From Kiritimatiellales bacterium (GTDB lineage: Bacteria; Verrucomicrobiota; Kiritimatiellia; Kiritimatiellales; Pontiellaceae), in contig JAUUYK010000048.1 of NCBI GenBank assembly GCA_030588285.1, forward strand, positions 1 through 7,057: 7,057 nt of DNA, read 5' to 3'. Made by a program: the position numbers and the translations under genes. Of the stretch, positions 1-7,057 are shown piece by piece. Every line of letters starts with the position of its first letter. Positions within the stretch are counted from its first letter, which is position 1. The notes below the pieces were generated by a model, which saw nothing but the letters and a program-made list of their open reading frames with translations, ran no database searches and was not told the origin of the DNA.

Positions 1-96
1 AACTCATCCTACTGCGATATAAATGGGGCTTTATTCTCAAAAGATCAGAGCGAGATCATTCAATATCCACCCGGGAAAACCACCACAAGTTATGCC
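1..96 (+). repeat. 36-residue LRR-interrupting module, copy 1 (5' truncated by window)
   Basis: This encodes NSSYCDINGALFSKDQ and following residues up to SYA, just before the first visible LRR unit. Bases 1-85 are identical to 385-469, and only about 4 of 96 bases differ from copy 2 overall. The first four codons of the module lie outside the window. Confidence 0.85.
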
Positions 97-1779
97 ATCC
101 CCTCCAGCGTTACCTCCATCGGCAACTCCGCGTTTACCAGTTGCGCCATCCTGACGAGCATCTCCATCCCCTCCAGCGTCACCTCCATCGGCTCTTACGC
201 GTTTTACTATTGCACCAGCCTGACGAGCATCTCCATCCCCTCCAGCGTCATCTCCATCGGCTCTTCCGCCTTTTCTAGTTGCTCCGGCCTGACGAGCGTC
301 TCCATCCCCGCCAGCGTCACCTCCATCGGCTCCTACGCGTTTTACTATTGCACCAGCCTGACCGCAATCACGGTAGATAAAAACAACTCATCCTACTGCG
401 ATATAAATGGGGCTTTATTCTCAAAAGATCAGAGCGAGATCATTCAATATCCACCCGGGAAAACCACCATAAGCTATACTATCCCCACCAGCGTCACCTC
501 CATCGGAAACTCCGCGTTTACCAGTTGCACCAGCCTGACAAGCATCTCCATCCCTGCCAGCGTCACCTCCATCGGCTCCTACGCGTTTAGTTATTGCTCC
601 AGCCTGACCGCAATCACGGTAGATAAAAATAACTCATTCTACTGCGATATAAATGGGGCTTTATTCTCAAAAGATCAGAGCAATATCATTCAATATCCAC
701 CCGGGAAAACCACCACAAGCTATGCCATCCCCGCCAGCGTTACCTGCATCGACGACGGCGCGTTTTCCAGTTGCTACGGCCTGACGAGCATCTCTATCCC
801 CGCCAACGTCACCTCCATCGGCGACGGCGCGTTTAGCTATTGCTCTAGTCTGACGAGCATCTCCATCCCTGACCGCGTCATCTCCATCGGCTCCTCCGCG
901 TTTTACTATTGCACCAGCCTGACGAGCATCTCCATTCCCGACAGCGTCACCTTCATCGGCTCCTACGCGTTTTACTATTGCTCCGGCCTGACGAGCGTCT
1001 CCATCCCTGCCAGCGTCACCTTCATCGACTCCTACGCATTTTCCAGTTGCTCCGGCCTGACGAGTGTCTTGTTTTATGGTGATGCTCCAGTCATTGATTG
1101 GTCTGTTTTTTATTATTCTACTCCAGCCATTTACTATCGATCCGGCACAACGGGCTGGAGTAGCTATTTTGGTGGATGCCCCACGGATGAAGCCATTTTT
1201 AATGTGTTATTTGATGCCCATTCAAAGGGAACACTTGATGCCTCAAAAAATCCCCAATATATATTTCTAGGGGAAGCCGCAACGGCTCCGGCCATCACGG
1301 CTGATCTCGGCTGGGTGTTTACGGGATGGGATGTCGATTTTTCATCTGTAATTTCAAATCTAACGATAACGGCACAGTATTCTGCTGATGGTACCGATGC
1401 CGATGGAGATCAAATACCCGATGCATGGGAACAGCAGATTGTTGAGGCCAGTGGTGGCACATTACCCAATGCCACCGCAGTAAATCCGATGGATGATTTT
1501 GATGGCGACGGCCATAATAATTATTCCGAATTTATTACAGGAATGAGCCCCATCAGTAGCAATTCTATTTTTGCGATTCAGACGAACGCCTCTACGAGTG
1601 CCGAATTTATGGTGACCTGGGTTTCTGTAACGGGGCGCGTTTACAACGTGCTTTGGGCGGATTCGCTCACCAATGAGTTTCACACGCTAACAAACGGCAT
1701 TCCGTATCCGTGCAACAGCTATACCGACACCCTCCATTCCGTCGGTGGGTTCTATAAGCTGGAAGTGGGACTGGAATAA
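1..1779 (+). CDS. BspA-type leucine-rich-repeat surface protein, 3' part (start outside window)
   Basis: The frame is open from the first base to TAA at 1777-1779 (592 residues visible), so the gene is cut at its 5' end and any signal peptide is not visible. Residues 33-357 are eleven LRR_5 units of 23 residues with the pattern IPxSVTSIGxxAFxxCxxLTSIS, in groups of 4, 2 and 5. The groups are separated by a 36-residue module (VDKNN...YPPGKT). Residues 358-395 (FYGDAP...YYRSGTTGW...FGGCPT) resemble the usual exit from such arrays. Residues about 397-460 (GWVFTGWD...SNLTITAQYS) look like an InlB B-repeat/Flg_new module. Residues 464-517 hold acidic calcium-loop-like motifs (DADGDQIPDAWE, DDFDGDGHNNYSEF). 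Residues 519-592 form a terminal beta-type domain ending FYKLEVGLE. BspA-like LRR proteins are typically exported and bind proteins or surfaces; that role is inferred here. No LPXTG or PEP-CTERM signal is seen at the end. Confidence 0.9.
   Translation, partial: NSSYCDINGALFSKDQSEIIQYPPGKTTTSYAIPSSVTSIGNSAFTSCAILTSISIPSSVTSIGSYAFYYCTSLTSISIPSSVISIGSSAFSSCSGLTSVSIPASVTSIGSYAFYYCTSLTAITVDKNNSSYCDINGALFSKDQSEIIQYPPGKTTISYTIPTSVTSIGNSAFTSCTSLTSISIPASVTSIGSYAFSYCSSLTAITVDKNNSFYCDINGALFSKDQSNIIQYPPGKTTTSYAIPASVTCIDDGAFSSCYGLTSISIPANVTSIGDGAFSYCSSLTSISIPDRVISIGSSAFYYCTSLTSISIPDSVTFIGSYAFYYCSGLTSVSIPASVTFIDSYAFSSCSGLTSVLFYGDAPVIDWSVFYYSTPAIYYRSGTTGWSSYFGGCPTDEAIFNVLFDAHSKGTLDASKNPQYIFLGEAATAPAITADLGWVFTGWDVDFSSVISNLTITAQYSADGTDADGDQIPDAWEQQIVEASGGTLPNATAVNPMDDFDGDGHNNYSEFITGMSPISSNSIFAIQTNASTSAEFMVTWVSVTGRVYNVLWADSLTNEFHTLTNGIPYPCNSYTDTLHSVGGFYKLEVGLE
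373..480 (+). repeat. 36-residue LRR-interrupting module, copy 2
   Basis: This is a full 108-bp module encoding VDKNNSSYCDINGALF through YPPGKTTISYT, between LRR units 4 and 5. It lies 384 bp (128 codons) after copy 1 and 246 bp (82 codons) before copy 3. By my count it differs from copy 3 at 7 of 108 bases. Confidence 0.85.
619..726 (+). repeat. 36-residue LRR-interrupting module, copy 3
   Basis: This is a full 108-bp module between LRR units 6 and 7, encoding VDKNNSFYCDINGALF through YPPGKTTTSYA. The changes from copy 2 include Ser to Phe, Glu to Asn (SEII to SNII) and Ile to Thr. The remainder is nearly identical at DNA level. Confidence 0.85.
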
Positions 1780-1872
1780 ATCGCCCTGTTGCAGGCAGAT
1801 GGGGTGGTTTTTATAGGTATGCATCTCTTCGGAGTCCCCCTTGACAGGATTACTCACCGATGACTTCGCGGT

Positions 1873-1901
1873 TTGATTTACACTCTAGCATGCAAGTTAA
1901 T
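1873..1901 (+). promoter_or_regulatory. Weak candidate promoter upstream of the isocitrate dehydrogenase gene
   Basis: TTGATT (1873-1878) and GTTAAT (1896-1901) are 17 bp apart, and each matches the sigma70 consensus at 4 of 6 positions. A leader of roughly 75 nt to the ATG at 1982 would follow. The rest of the 202-bp gap (1780-1981) shows no gene, and I found no convincing terminator for the LRR gene. This call is tentative. Confidence 0.2.
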
Positions 1902-1903
1902 AG

Positions 1904-4207
<2,304 letters not shown>

Positions 4208-4227
4208 TATCTTTCCAACGGAATAAC

Positions 4228-4255
4228 TTGAACGGGGTTAGTCGGTATCTATAAT
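4228..4255 (+). promoter_or_regulatory. sigma70-type promoter for leuCD
   Basis: TTGAAC (4228-4233), a 16-bp spacer and a perfect TATAAT (4250-4255) lie in the gap between icd and leuC. Transcription would start near 4262, leaving a leader of about 22 nt. That is too short for a leucine attenuator or T-box, so any regulation would act at the promoter itself. A 6-bp inverted repeat (CGGAAT 4219-4224 / ATTCCG 4254-4259) brackets the promoter. Confidence 0.7.
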
Positions 4256-4273
4256 TCCGCATTCGTTAAATTT

Positions 4274-4279
4274 AGGTGA
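4274..4279 (+). promoter_or_regulatory. Ribosome binding site deciding the leuC start
   Basis: AGGTGA lies 5 nt before ATG 4285. The alternative GTG at 4276 sits inside this Shine-Dalgarno sequence and so has no room for one of its own. This favours ATG 4285. Confidence 0.75.
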
Positions 4280-4284
4280 AAATT

Positions 4285-5685
4285 ATGAAGAAAACACTGT
4301 TTGATAAAATCTGGGATAAACACGTGGTGAAAGAGTTGCCCGGCGATGAAGTATTGCTTTATATCGACCGTCATCTCGTTCACGAAGTAACCAGTCCTCA
4401 GGCCTTCGAAGGCCTGCGTTTACAGAACCGAAAAGTACGTCATCCCGAATTGACCTTCGCCACCGCTGACCACAACGTGCCGACCGATAGTCGCTCCGAG
4501 ATCATCGATCCTGTCGCGAAAGAACAGGTGGATGCCTTGGCAAAAAATTGTGCCGATAATCAGGTGACTTATTACGGAATGGAATCTGAGAAACAGGGCG
4601 TTGTGCACATCATCGGCCCTGAACAAGGTATCACATTGCCGGGCACCACCGTGGTATGTGGCGATTCTCACACGGCCACGCACGGGGCATTTGGAGCCAT
4701 TGCTTTTGGTATTGGAACCTCCGAAGTGGAACACGTGCTTGCCACGCAGACCCTGCGTCAAAAGAAACCTCTTCAGTTCAAAGTTGAATTTACAGGCAAG
4801 CTTCCCGCCGGTCTAACGGCCAAAGATATGGTATTAGAACTCTGCGGCCAAATTGGAACCGCCGGCGGAACGGGCTGTGCCTTCGAATTTTGTGGCGAAG
4901 CCATCGAAGCCCTTTCCATGGAAGGGCGTCTAACCGTTTGCAATATGGCCATCGAAGCCGGTGCACGAGCGGGGTTAATTGCCGCCGACCAAACCACCAT
5001 CGATTACGTCATCGCCGAAGATCGTCCCTTTGCTCCAAAAGGTGAAGCGCTTGAAAAATCGATTGCAGCATGGAAAACACTCTTTTCTGATGAAGGCGCC
5101 TCATTCGATAAAACACTCGTGATCGATGTTGAAAAGATTGAACCACAGGTTACTTGGGGCACCAGTCCCGGCATGGTAATCGGAGTAACGGGTAAAGTTC
5201 CGCAGCTTGATGCTGTGGCAGAATATAGTCCGGAAGATGTCCGCGGTGCGCTTGATTATATGGGGCTCGAGCCGGGCATGAAAATGACCGACATTAAAAT
5301 CGATACCGTATTCATCGGAAGTTGCACCAACGGACGGATTGAAGATCTTCGTGCCGCCGCCGCAGTGATGGAAGGCAAGAAAGTGGCCGACGGGGTGCGC
5401 GTGCTGGTGGTGCCGGGTTCCGAAAAGGTGCGCTATCAGGCCGAAGCCGAGCGCCTTGACCGCATCTTCCACGAAGCGGGTGCCGATTGGCGCTACGCCG
5501 GGTGCAGCATGTGTCTCGCCATGAATCCCGATAAATTGAAAGATAAAGAGCGTTGTGCTTCGACCTCTAACCGTAATTTCGAAGGTCGTCAGGGCCGTGG
5601 AGGTCGCACGCATCTCGTCAGCCCAGCCATGGCAGCAGCAGCGGCCATTCACGGCCACTTTGTAGATATAAGGGAGTTAGGCTAA
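4285..5685 (+). CDS. leuC: 3-isopropylmalate dehydratase large subunit
   Basis: LeuC is the [4Fe-4S] catalytic subunit of isopropylmalate isomerase. With LeuD it converts 2-isopropylmalate to 3-isopropylmalate via dehydration and rehydration in leucine synthesis. From ATG 4285 the product is 466 residues, the same length as the E. coli enzyme. Its three cluster cysteines fall at Cys347 (IGSCTNGR), Cys407 and Cys410 ([12 protein letters not shown]), the positions known in E. coli. Other family signatures are SPQAFEGLR near the N-terminus, [26 protein letters not shown] (residues 125-144), and the [20 protein letters not shown] tail segment. The gene starts 77 bp after the IDH gene behind its own promoter. 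Its stop TAA shares a base with the leuD ATG, so the subunits are translationally coupled. A homoaconitase role is less likely, given the LeuD partner's IKRTGFG loop. Confidence 0.97.
   Translation: MKKTLFDKIWDKHVVKELPGDEVLLYIDRHLVHEVTSPQAFEGLRLQNRKVRHPELTFATADHNVPTDSRSEIIDPVAKEQVDALAKNCADNQVTYYGMESEKQGVVHIIGPEQGITLPGTTVVCGDSHTATHGAFGAIAFGIGTSEVEHVLATQTLRQKKPLQFKVEFTGKLPAGLTAKDMVLELCGQIGTAGGTGCAFEFCGEAIEALSMEGRLTVCNMAIEAGARAGLIAADQTTIDYVIAEDRPFAPKGEALEKSIAAWKTLFSDEGASFDKTLVIDVEKIEPQVTWGTSPGMVIGVTGKVPQLDAVAEYSPEDVRGALDYMGLEPGMKMTDIKIDTVFIGSCTNGRIEDLRAAAAVMEGKKVADGVRVLVVPGSEKVRYQAEAERLDRIFHEAGADWRYAGCSMCLAMNPDKLKDKERCASTSNRNFEGRQGRGGRTHLVSPAMAAAAAIHGHFVDIRELG
5671..5676 (+). promoter_or_regulatory. 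Ribosome binding site of leuD, inside leuC
   Basis: AGGGAG lies 8 nt before ATG 5685, within the last codons of leuC. Together with the TAATG stop/start junction it indicates coupled translation of the two subunits. Confidence 0.6.
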
Positions 5686-6305
5686 TGGAAAAATTTAACA
5701 AATTTACAGGAACTATTTGTGCGGTGGATCGGGCGAATATTGATACCGATGCATTGATCCCGAAGGAATACCTCCGGTCGATTAAGCGGACTGGATTTGG
5801 ACATGCACTCTTTTCCGAATGGCGCTACAATGAAGATGGGTCGGATAACGCGGAGTTTGTGCTGAATCAGCCAAAAACCAAAGGAGCGTCGGTTCTGGTG
5901 GGGCGTAATAACTTCGGGTGTGGATCCAGTCGCGAGCACGCGGTTTGGGCCGTTGCTCAGCAGGGCTTCAAAGTGGTGATCGCTCCAACGGAGGGTGATA
6001 TCCCTGGTTTCGCCGACATTTTTCGTAATAACTGCGCAAAAAATGGGGTGCTGACCATTCAACTTTCTACCGAACAGGTCGATCAGATTTTTGAGATGGC
6101 CGCTACGGATGAATCCCTCGAGGTAACGATTGATCTTGAAGCGCAAAAGCTCTCGTTTAAAAGTGCCGAATTTAAATTTGAGGTTGATCCGGCCGTGAAG
6201 AATAAGCTCTTGCTGGGCTTAGATGATATTGCCGAAACACTTCAGTTTGAAGCCGATATTTCGGACTTCGAATTGACCCATACCACACAGATCCCAACCG
6301 CTTAA
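5685..6305 (+). CDS. leuD: 3-isopropylmalate dehydratase small subunit
   Basis: LeuD is the swivelling small subunit that completes the isopropylmalate isomerase active site with LeuC. The product is 206 residues against 201 in E. coli. It has the N-terminal signature NIDTDALIPKEYLRSIKRTG (residues 18-37), whose loop fits isopropylmalate rather than homoaconitate isomerases. It also has NFGCGSSREHAVWAV (76-90), where Ser81-Ser82-Arg83 correspond to the catalytic/substrate-binding Ser-Ser-Arg of aconitases. Two oddities are visible. The usual 'HAPWA' is 'HAVWA'. The usual 'IAPSFADIF' is interrupted as IAPTEGDIPGFADIF (99-113), a net insertion of about 6 residues compared with E. coli. The frame is intact around it. 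A strong terminator follows 32 bp after the stop, and no leuB or leuA follows. Confidence 0.96.
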   Translation: MEKFNKFTGTICAVDRANIDTDALIPKEYLRSIKRTGFGHALFSEWRYNEDGSDNAEFVLNQPKTKGASVLVGRNNFGCGSSREHAVWAVAQQGFKVVIAPTEGDIPGFADIFRNNCAKNGVLTIQLSTEQVDQIFEMAATDESLEVTIDLEAQKLSFKSAEFKFEVDPAVKNKLLLGLDDIAETLQFEADISDFELTHTTQIPTA

Positions 6306-6337
6306 TCTTTCTATTCTTCGGAAGAACGGCTAAAAAG

Positions 6338-6366
6338 AAAGCTTCCAGTTTCTGGAAGCTTTTTTT
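6338..6366 (+). terminator. Rho-independent terminator of leuCD
   Basis: A perfect 11-bp stem, AAAGCTTCCAG / CTGGAAGCTTT (6338-6348 and 6352-6362), has a 3-nt TTT loop and a run of seven T (6360-6366). The A-rich left flank (6332-6336) could pair with the T run, so it might also work on the opposite strand. It closes the leuCD transcript. Confidence 0.9.
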
Positions 6367-6403
6367 GTGATGCAACATCTGTTTTTCTGACGGGAAAAAT
6401 GCA

Positions 6404-6499
6404 ATGAACACGATTGGACAAATATTTGATATGGTAGGAGAACGGTTGCCCGCGGCCGGAGTTGAATTGCGGGCATGCGGTGAATCACTATGGCTATAG
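6404..6499 (+). CDS. Small ORF A, 31 residues, function unknown
   Basis: The product starts MNTIGQIFDMVGERLPAAG and ends CGESLWL. I do not recognise it. An upstream in-frame stop at 6368-6370 makes ATG 6404 the only good start, and a modest GGGA (6392-6395) lies 8 nt before it. Its last 10 bases overlap small ORF B, which has its own Shine-Dalgarno in the overlap zone. It has no membrane segment or signal peptide. It is the first possible gene after the leuCD terminator. It could be a real coupled micro-gene, the front half of a gene split by a frameshift (ORFs A and B lie in different frames and overlap), or chance. The overlapping chain is the main argument that it is real. Confidence 0.35.
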   Translation: MNTIGQIFDMVGERLPAAGVELRACGESLWL

Positions 6500-6609
6500 A
6501 GCATAATTTGAATGTTGAAACAGATCTAAAACCCTTATGTGATAAATATTCCGACGAGGCCATTTATCTAAAGTTAGCCCAACAAATCAGGGAGCAGACC
6601 GATGTTTGA
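6490..6609 (+). CDS. Small ORF B, 39 residues, function unknown
   Basis: The product starts MAIEHNLNVETDLKPLCDKY and continues through SDEAIYLKLAQQIREQTDV; it is acidic and hydrophilic and probably helical in its second half. I do not recognise it. GGTGA (6479-6483) lies 6 nt before the ATG, a good ribosome site placed inside ORF A. It overlaps ORF A by 10 bases and ORF C by 8 bases. An in-frame stop at 6481-6483 rules out a longer version. The size and overlap recall the first gene of small two-gene modules such as toxin-antitoxin pairs, but nothing in the residues supports a specific family. Confidence 0.45.
   Translation: MAIEHNLNVETDLKPLCDKYSDEAIYLKLAQQIREQTDV
6589..6594 (+). promoter_or_regulatory. 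Strong ribosome binding site of small ORF C
   Basis: AGGGAG lies 7 nt before ATG 6602 and inside ORF B. It is one of the best Shine-Dalgarno matches in the window and the main non-homology evidence that ORF C is translated. Confidence 0.55.
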
Positions 6610-6778
6610 TTTTTCGATCCTTGGAAACGTTGTGGAACCCTCGCAGAAAAAAATGACCTCGGACGAGTTTATTCAGTTTTGCGACTTTTGCCTGAAAAAT
6701 AATCCGCACATCACCTCCAAAAACTGCCTCCCCCGTAAAACGGGCGAAGAGGAGATTGAAATTCCCTTCCGGTTGTGA
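6602..6778 (+). CDS. Small ORF C, 58 residues, function unknown, CxxC-containing
   Basis: The product starts MFDFSILGNVVEPSQKKMTS and ends IEIPFRL. I do not recognise it. AGGGAG (6589-6594) lies 7 nt before the ATG, the best ribosome site of the three small ORFs. The start overlaps the end of ORF B by 8 bases. The middle (residues 18-36, MTSDEFIQFCDFCLKNNPH) looks like an amphipathic helix. Cys27, Cys30, His36 and Cys42 form CxxC-x5-H-x5-C, which could bind a metal, although that is only a spacing observation. The composition is protein-like, with a folded-looking core and a charged GEEEIEI tail. alr begins 24 bp after its stop, so it is probably co-transcribed with alr. Confidence 0.6.
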   Translation: MFDFSILGNVVEPSQKKMTSDEFIQFCDFCLKNNPHITSKNCLPRKTGEEEIEIPFRL

Positions 6779-6802
6779 TGGGGAGGGGGATTAACCATAC
6801 GA

Positions 6803-7057
6803 ATGAAAAACTATCTAACAGCATCCATTTCAGCATCGGCGGTTCGGCATAATATTGCCGTGTTGCGAAAGTTGATCGGGCCAGATGTTCGGCTTTGTCC
6901 TGTGGTTAAGGACGATTGTTATGGGCATGGCATGGATGTGCTGTACCCGGTGTTGGCGGAGCTGGTTGATGGCTTGGCCGTAGCTTCGCCGATTGAGGCG
7001 CTGGAGCTTCGCCGAAAAGGATTTGAAGGATTTATCCTTTGTTTTCTCTCGGCCTAT
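6803..7057 (+). CDS. alr: Alanine racemase, N-terminal part (3' end outside window)
   Basis: This PLP enzyme interconverts L- and D-alanine, and the D-alanine is used for peptidoglycan. The 85 visible residues run MKNYLTASISASAVRHNIAV through the window end. The fold-type III barrel start is recognisable: the early 'ISASAVRHNIAVLRKLIG' strand-helix, then VVKDDCYGHG (residues 34-43) with the PLP lysine as Lys36, then 'DGLAVASPIEALELRRKGFEGFIL', matching the family's FAVAxxxEAxxLRxxG. The common motif is VVKANAYGHG; here the alanines after Lys are Asp37 and Cys39, an unusual variant. ATG 6803 is the only in-frame start after the ORF C stop. Its purine-rich site (GGGGAGGGGG, 6780-6789) is rather far away, about 13-16 nt. 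Another PLP racemase of the same fold cannot be excluded from the N-terminus alone. Confidence 0.88.
   Translation, partial: MKNYLTASISASAVRHNIAVLRKLIGPDVRLCPVVKDDCYGHGMDVLYPVLAELVDGLAVASPIEALELRRKGFEGFILCFLSAY

Larger units (their letters stand above)
97..1071 (+). repeat. Tandem 69-bp LRR-coding repeat array, 11 units
   Basis: Each 69-bp unit encodes 23 residues starting at 'IP'. Units begin at residues 33, 56, 79 and 102; then 161 and 184; then 243, 266, 289, 312 and 335. The DNA is also strongly conserved: strings such as TCCATCGGCTCCTACGCGTT recur between units. The first unit of each group follows the 36-residue module, and the unit before a module ends LTAIT in place of LTSIS. The array supports unequal recombination or slippage and could be miscounted in short-read assembly. 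Confidence 0.9.

Noticed and set aside
1..1071. CRISPR-like regular repeats
   Set aside because: The repeats are 69-bp and 108-bp in-frame coding units of an LRR protein, not short palindromic repeats with unique spacers.
1064..1270. Short + strand ORF of 68 codons, and a possible TTG start at 1069 for a 236-residue protein
   Set aside because: The 68-codon ORF is in a different frame from the LRR protein. The TTG at 1069 is an internal leucine codon: the same frame is open back to base 1 and encodes continuous LRR units, so it is not a gene start.
1841..1846. Perfect TTGACA that could be the -35 of the icd promoter
   Set aside because: At spacings of 16-18 bp there is only GC-containing sequence (around 1863-1870, CTTCGCG) and nothing like TATAAT.
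4399..4416. Perfect 18-bp palindrome CAGGCCTTCGAAGGCCTG inside leuC
   Set aside because: It encodes the conserved LeuC motif PQAFEGLR, so coding constraint plus codon choice explains it, and it has no second copy in the window.
6172..6563. Two - strand ORFs (77 and 110 codons) over the end of leuD and the small ORF region
   Set aside because: They run through the leuCD terminator, have no recognisable residues or ribosome site, and conflict with the + strand chain of overlapping ORFs.
6778..6852. ATG overlapping the ORF C stop (TGATG) as an alternative start for the next gene
   Set aside because: It reads a short frame of about 24 codons ending at TAA. The alanine racemase homology is in another frame, starting at 6803.

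Overview
The window reads as a bacterial chromosome segment with every recognisable gene on the + strand. The best taxonomic guess is the PVC group, probably Kiritimatiellota. This rests mainly on the first gene: a large repetitive BspA-type leucine-rich-repeat surface protein ending in an InlB-like module, a DxDGDxxPDxWE acidic calcium-loop segment and a terminal domain of the type 'GRVYxVxWxDSLTN...YTD...FYKLEV'. From memory, that C-terminal style is common in Kiritimatiellota and related Verrucomicrobiota. The assignment is an inference and not a database result.

Layout. (1) Positions 1-1779 hold the 3' part of the LRR surface protein; its start lies upstream of the window. The reading frame is open from base 1. 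It contains eleven 23-residue LRR units and three near-identical copies of a 36-residue interrupting module. (2) Positions 1780-1981 are intergenic, with only a weak promoter candidate. (3) Positions 1982-4207 encode a complete monomeric NADP-dependent isocitrate dehydrogenase of 741 residues. (4) A good sigma70-type promoter at 4228-4255 precedes leuC (4285-5685) and leuD (5685-6305), the two subunits of 3-isopropylmalate dehydratase. Their stop and start codons share one base (TAATG), and the pair ends at a strong intrinsic terminator (6338-6366). (5) Positions 6404-6778 hold three very short overlapping ORFs (31, 39 and 58 codons), each with a plausible ribosome binding site. I do not recognise their products. 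(6) Positions 6803-7057 are the 5' end of an alanine racemase gene (alr), cut by the window edge.

How the genes fit together. The isocitrate dehydrogenase supplies 2-oxoglutarate and NADPH for glutamate synthesis. LeuCD isomerises 2-isopropylmalate in leucine synthesis. Alr makes D-alanine for peptidoglycan. These are biosynthetic housekeeping functions and the neighbourhood is otherwise ordinary. leuA and leuB are not in the window, and the terminator after leuD suggests a bicistronic leuCD unit.

No clearly new system is visible. The least explained part is the trio of overlapping small ORFs between the leuCD terminator and alr. Secondary curiosities are the recombination-prone repeats in the surface protein, a short insertion in LeuD, and an altered PLP-lysine motif in Alr.
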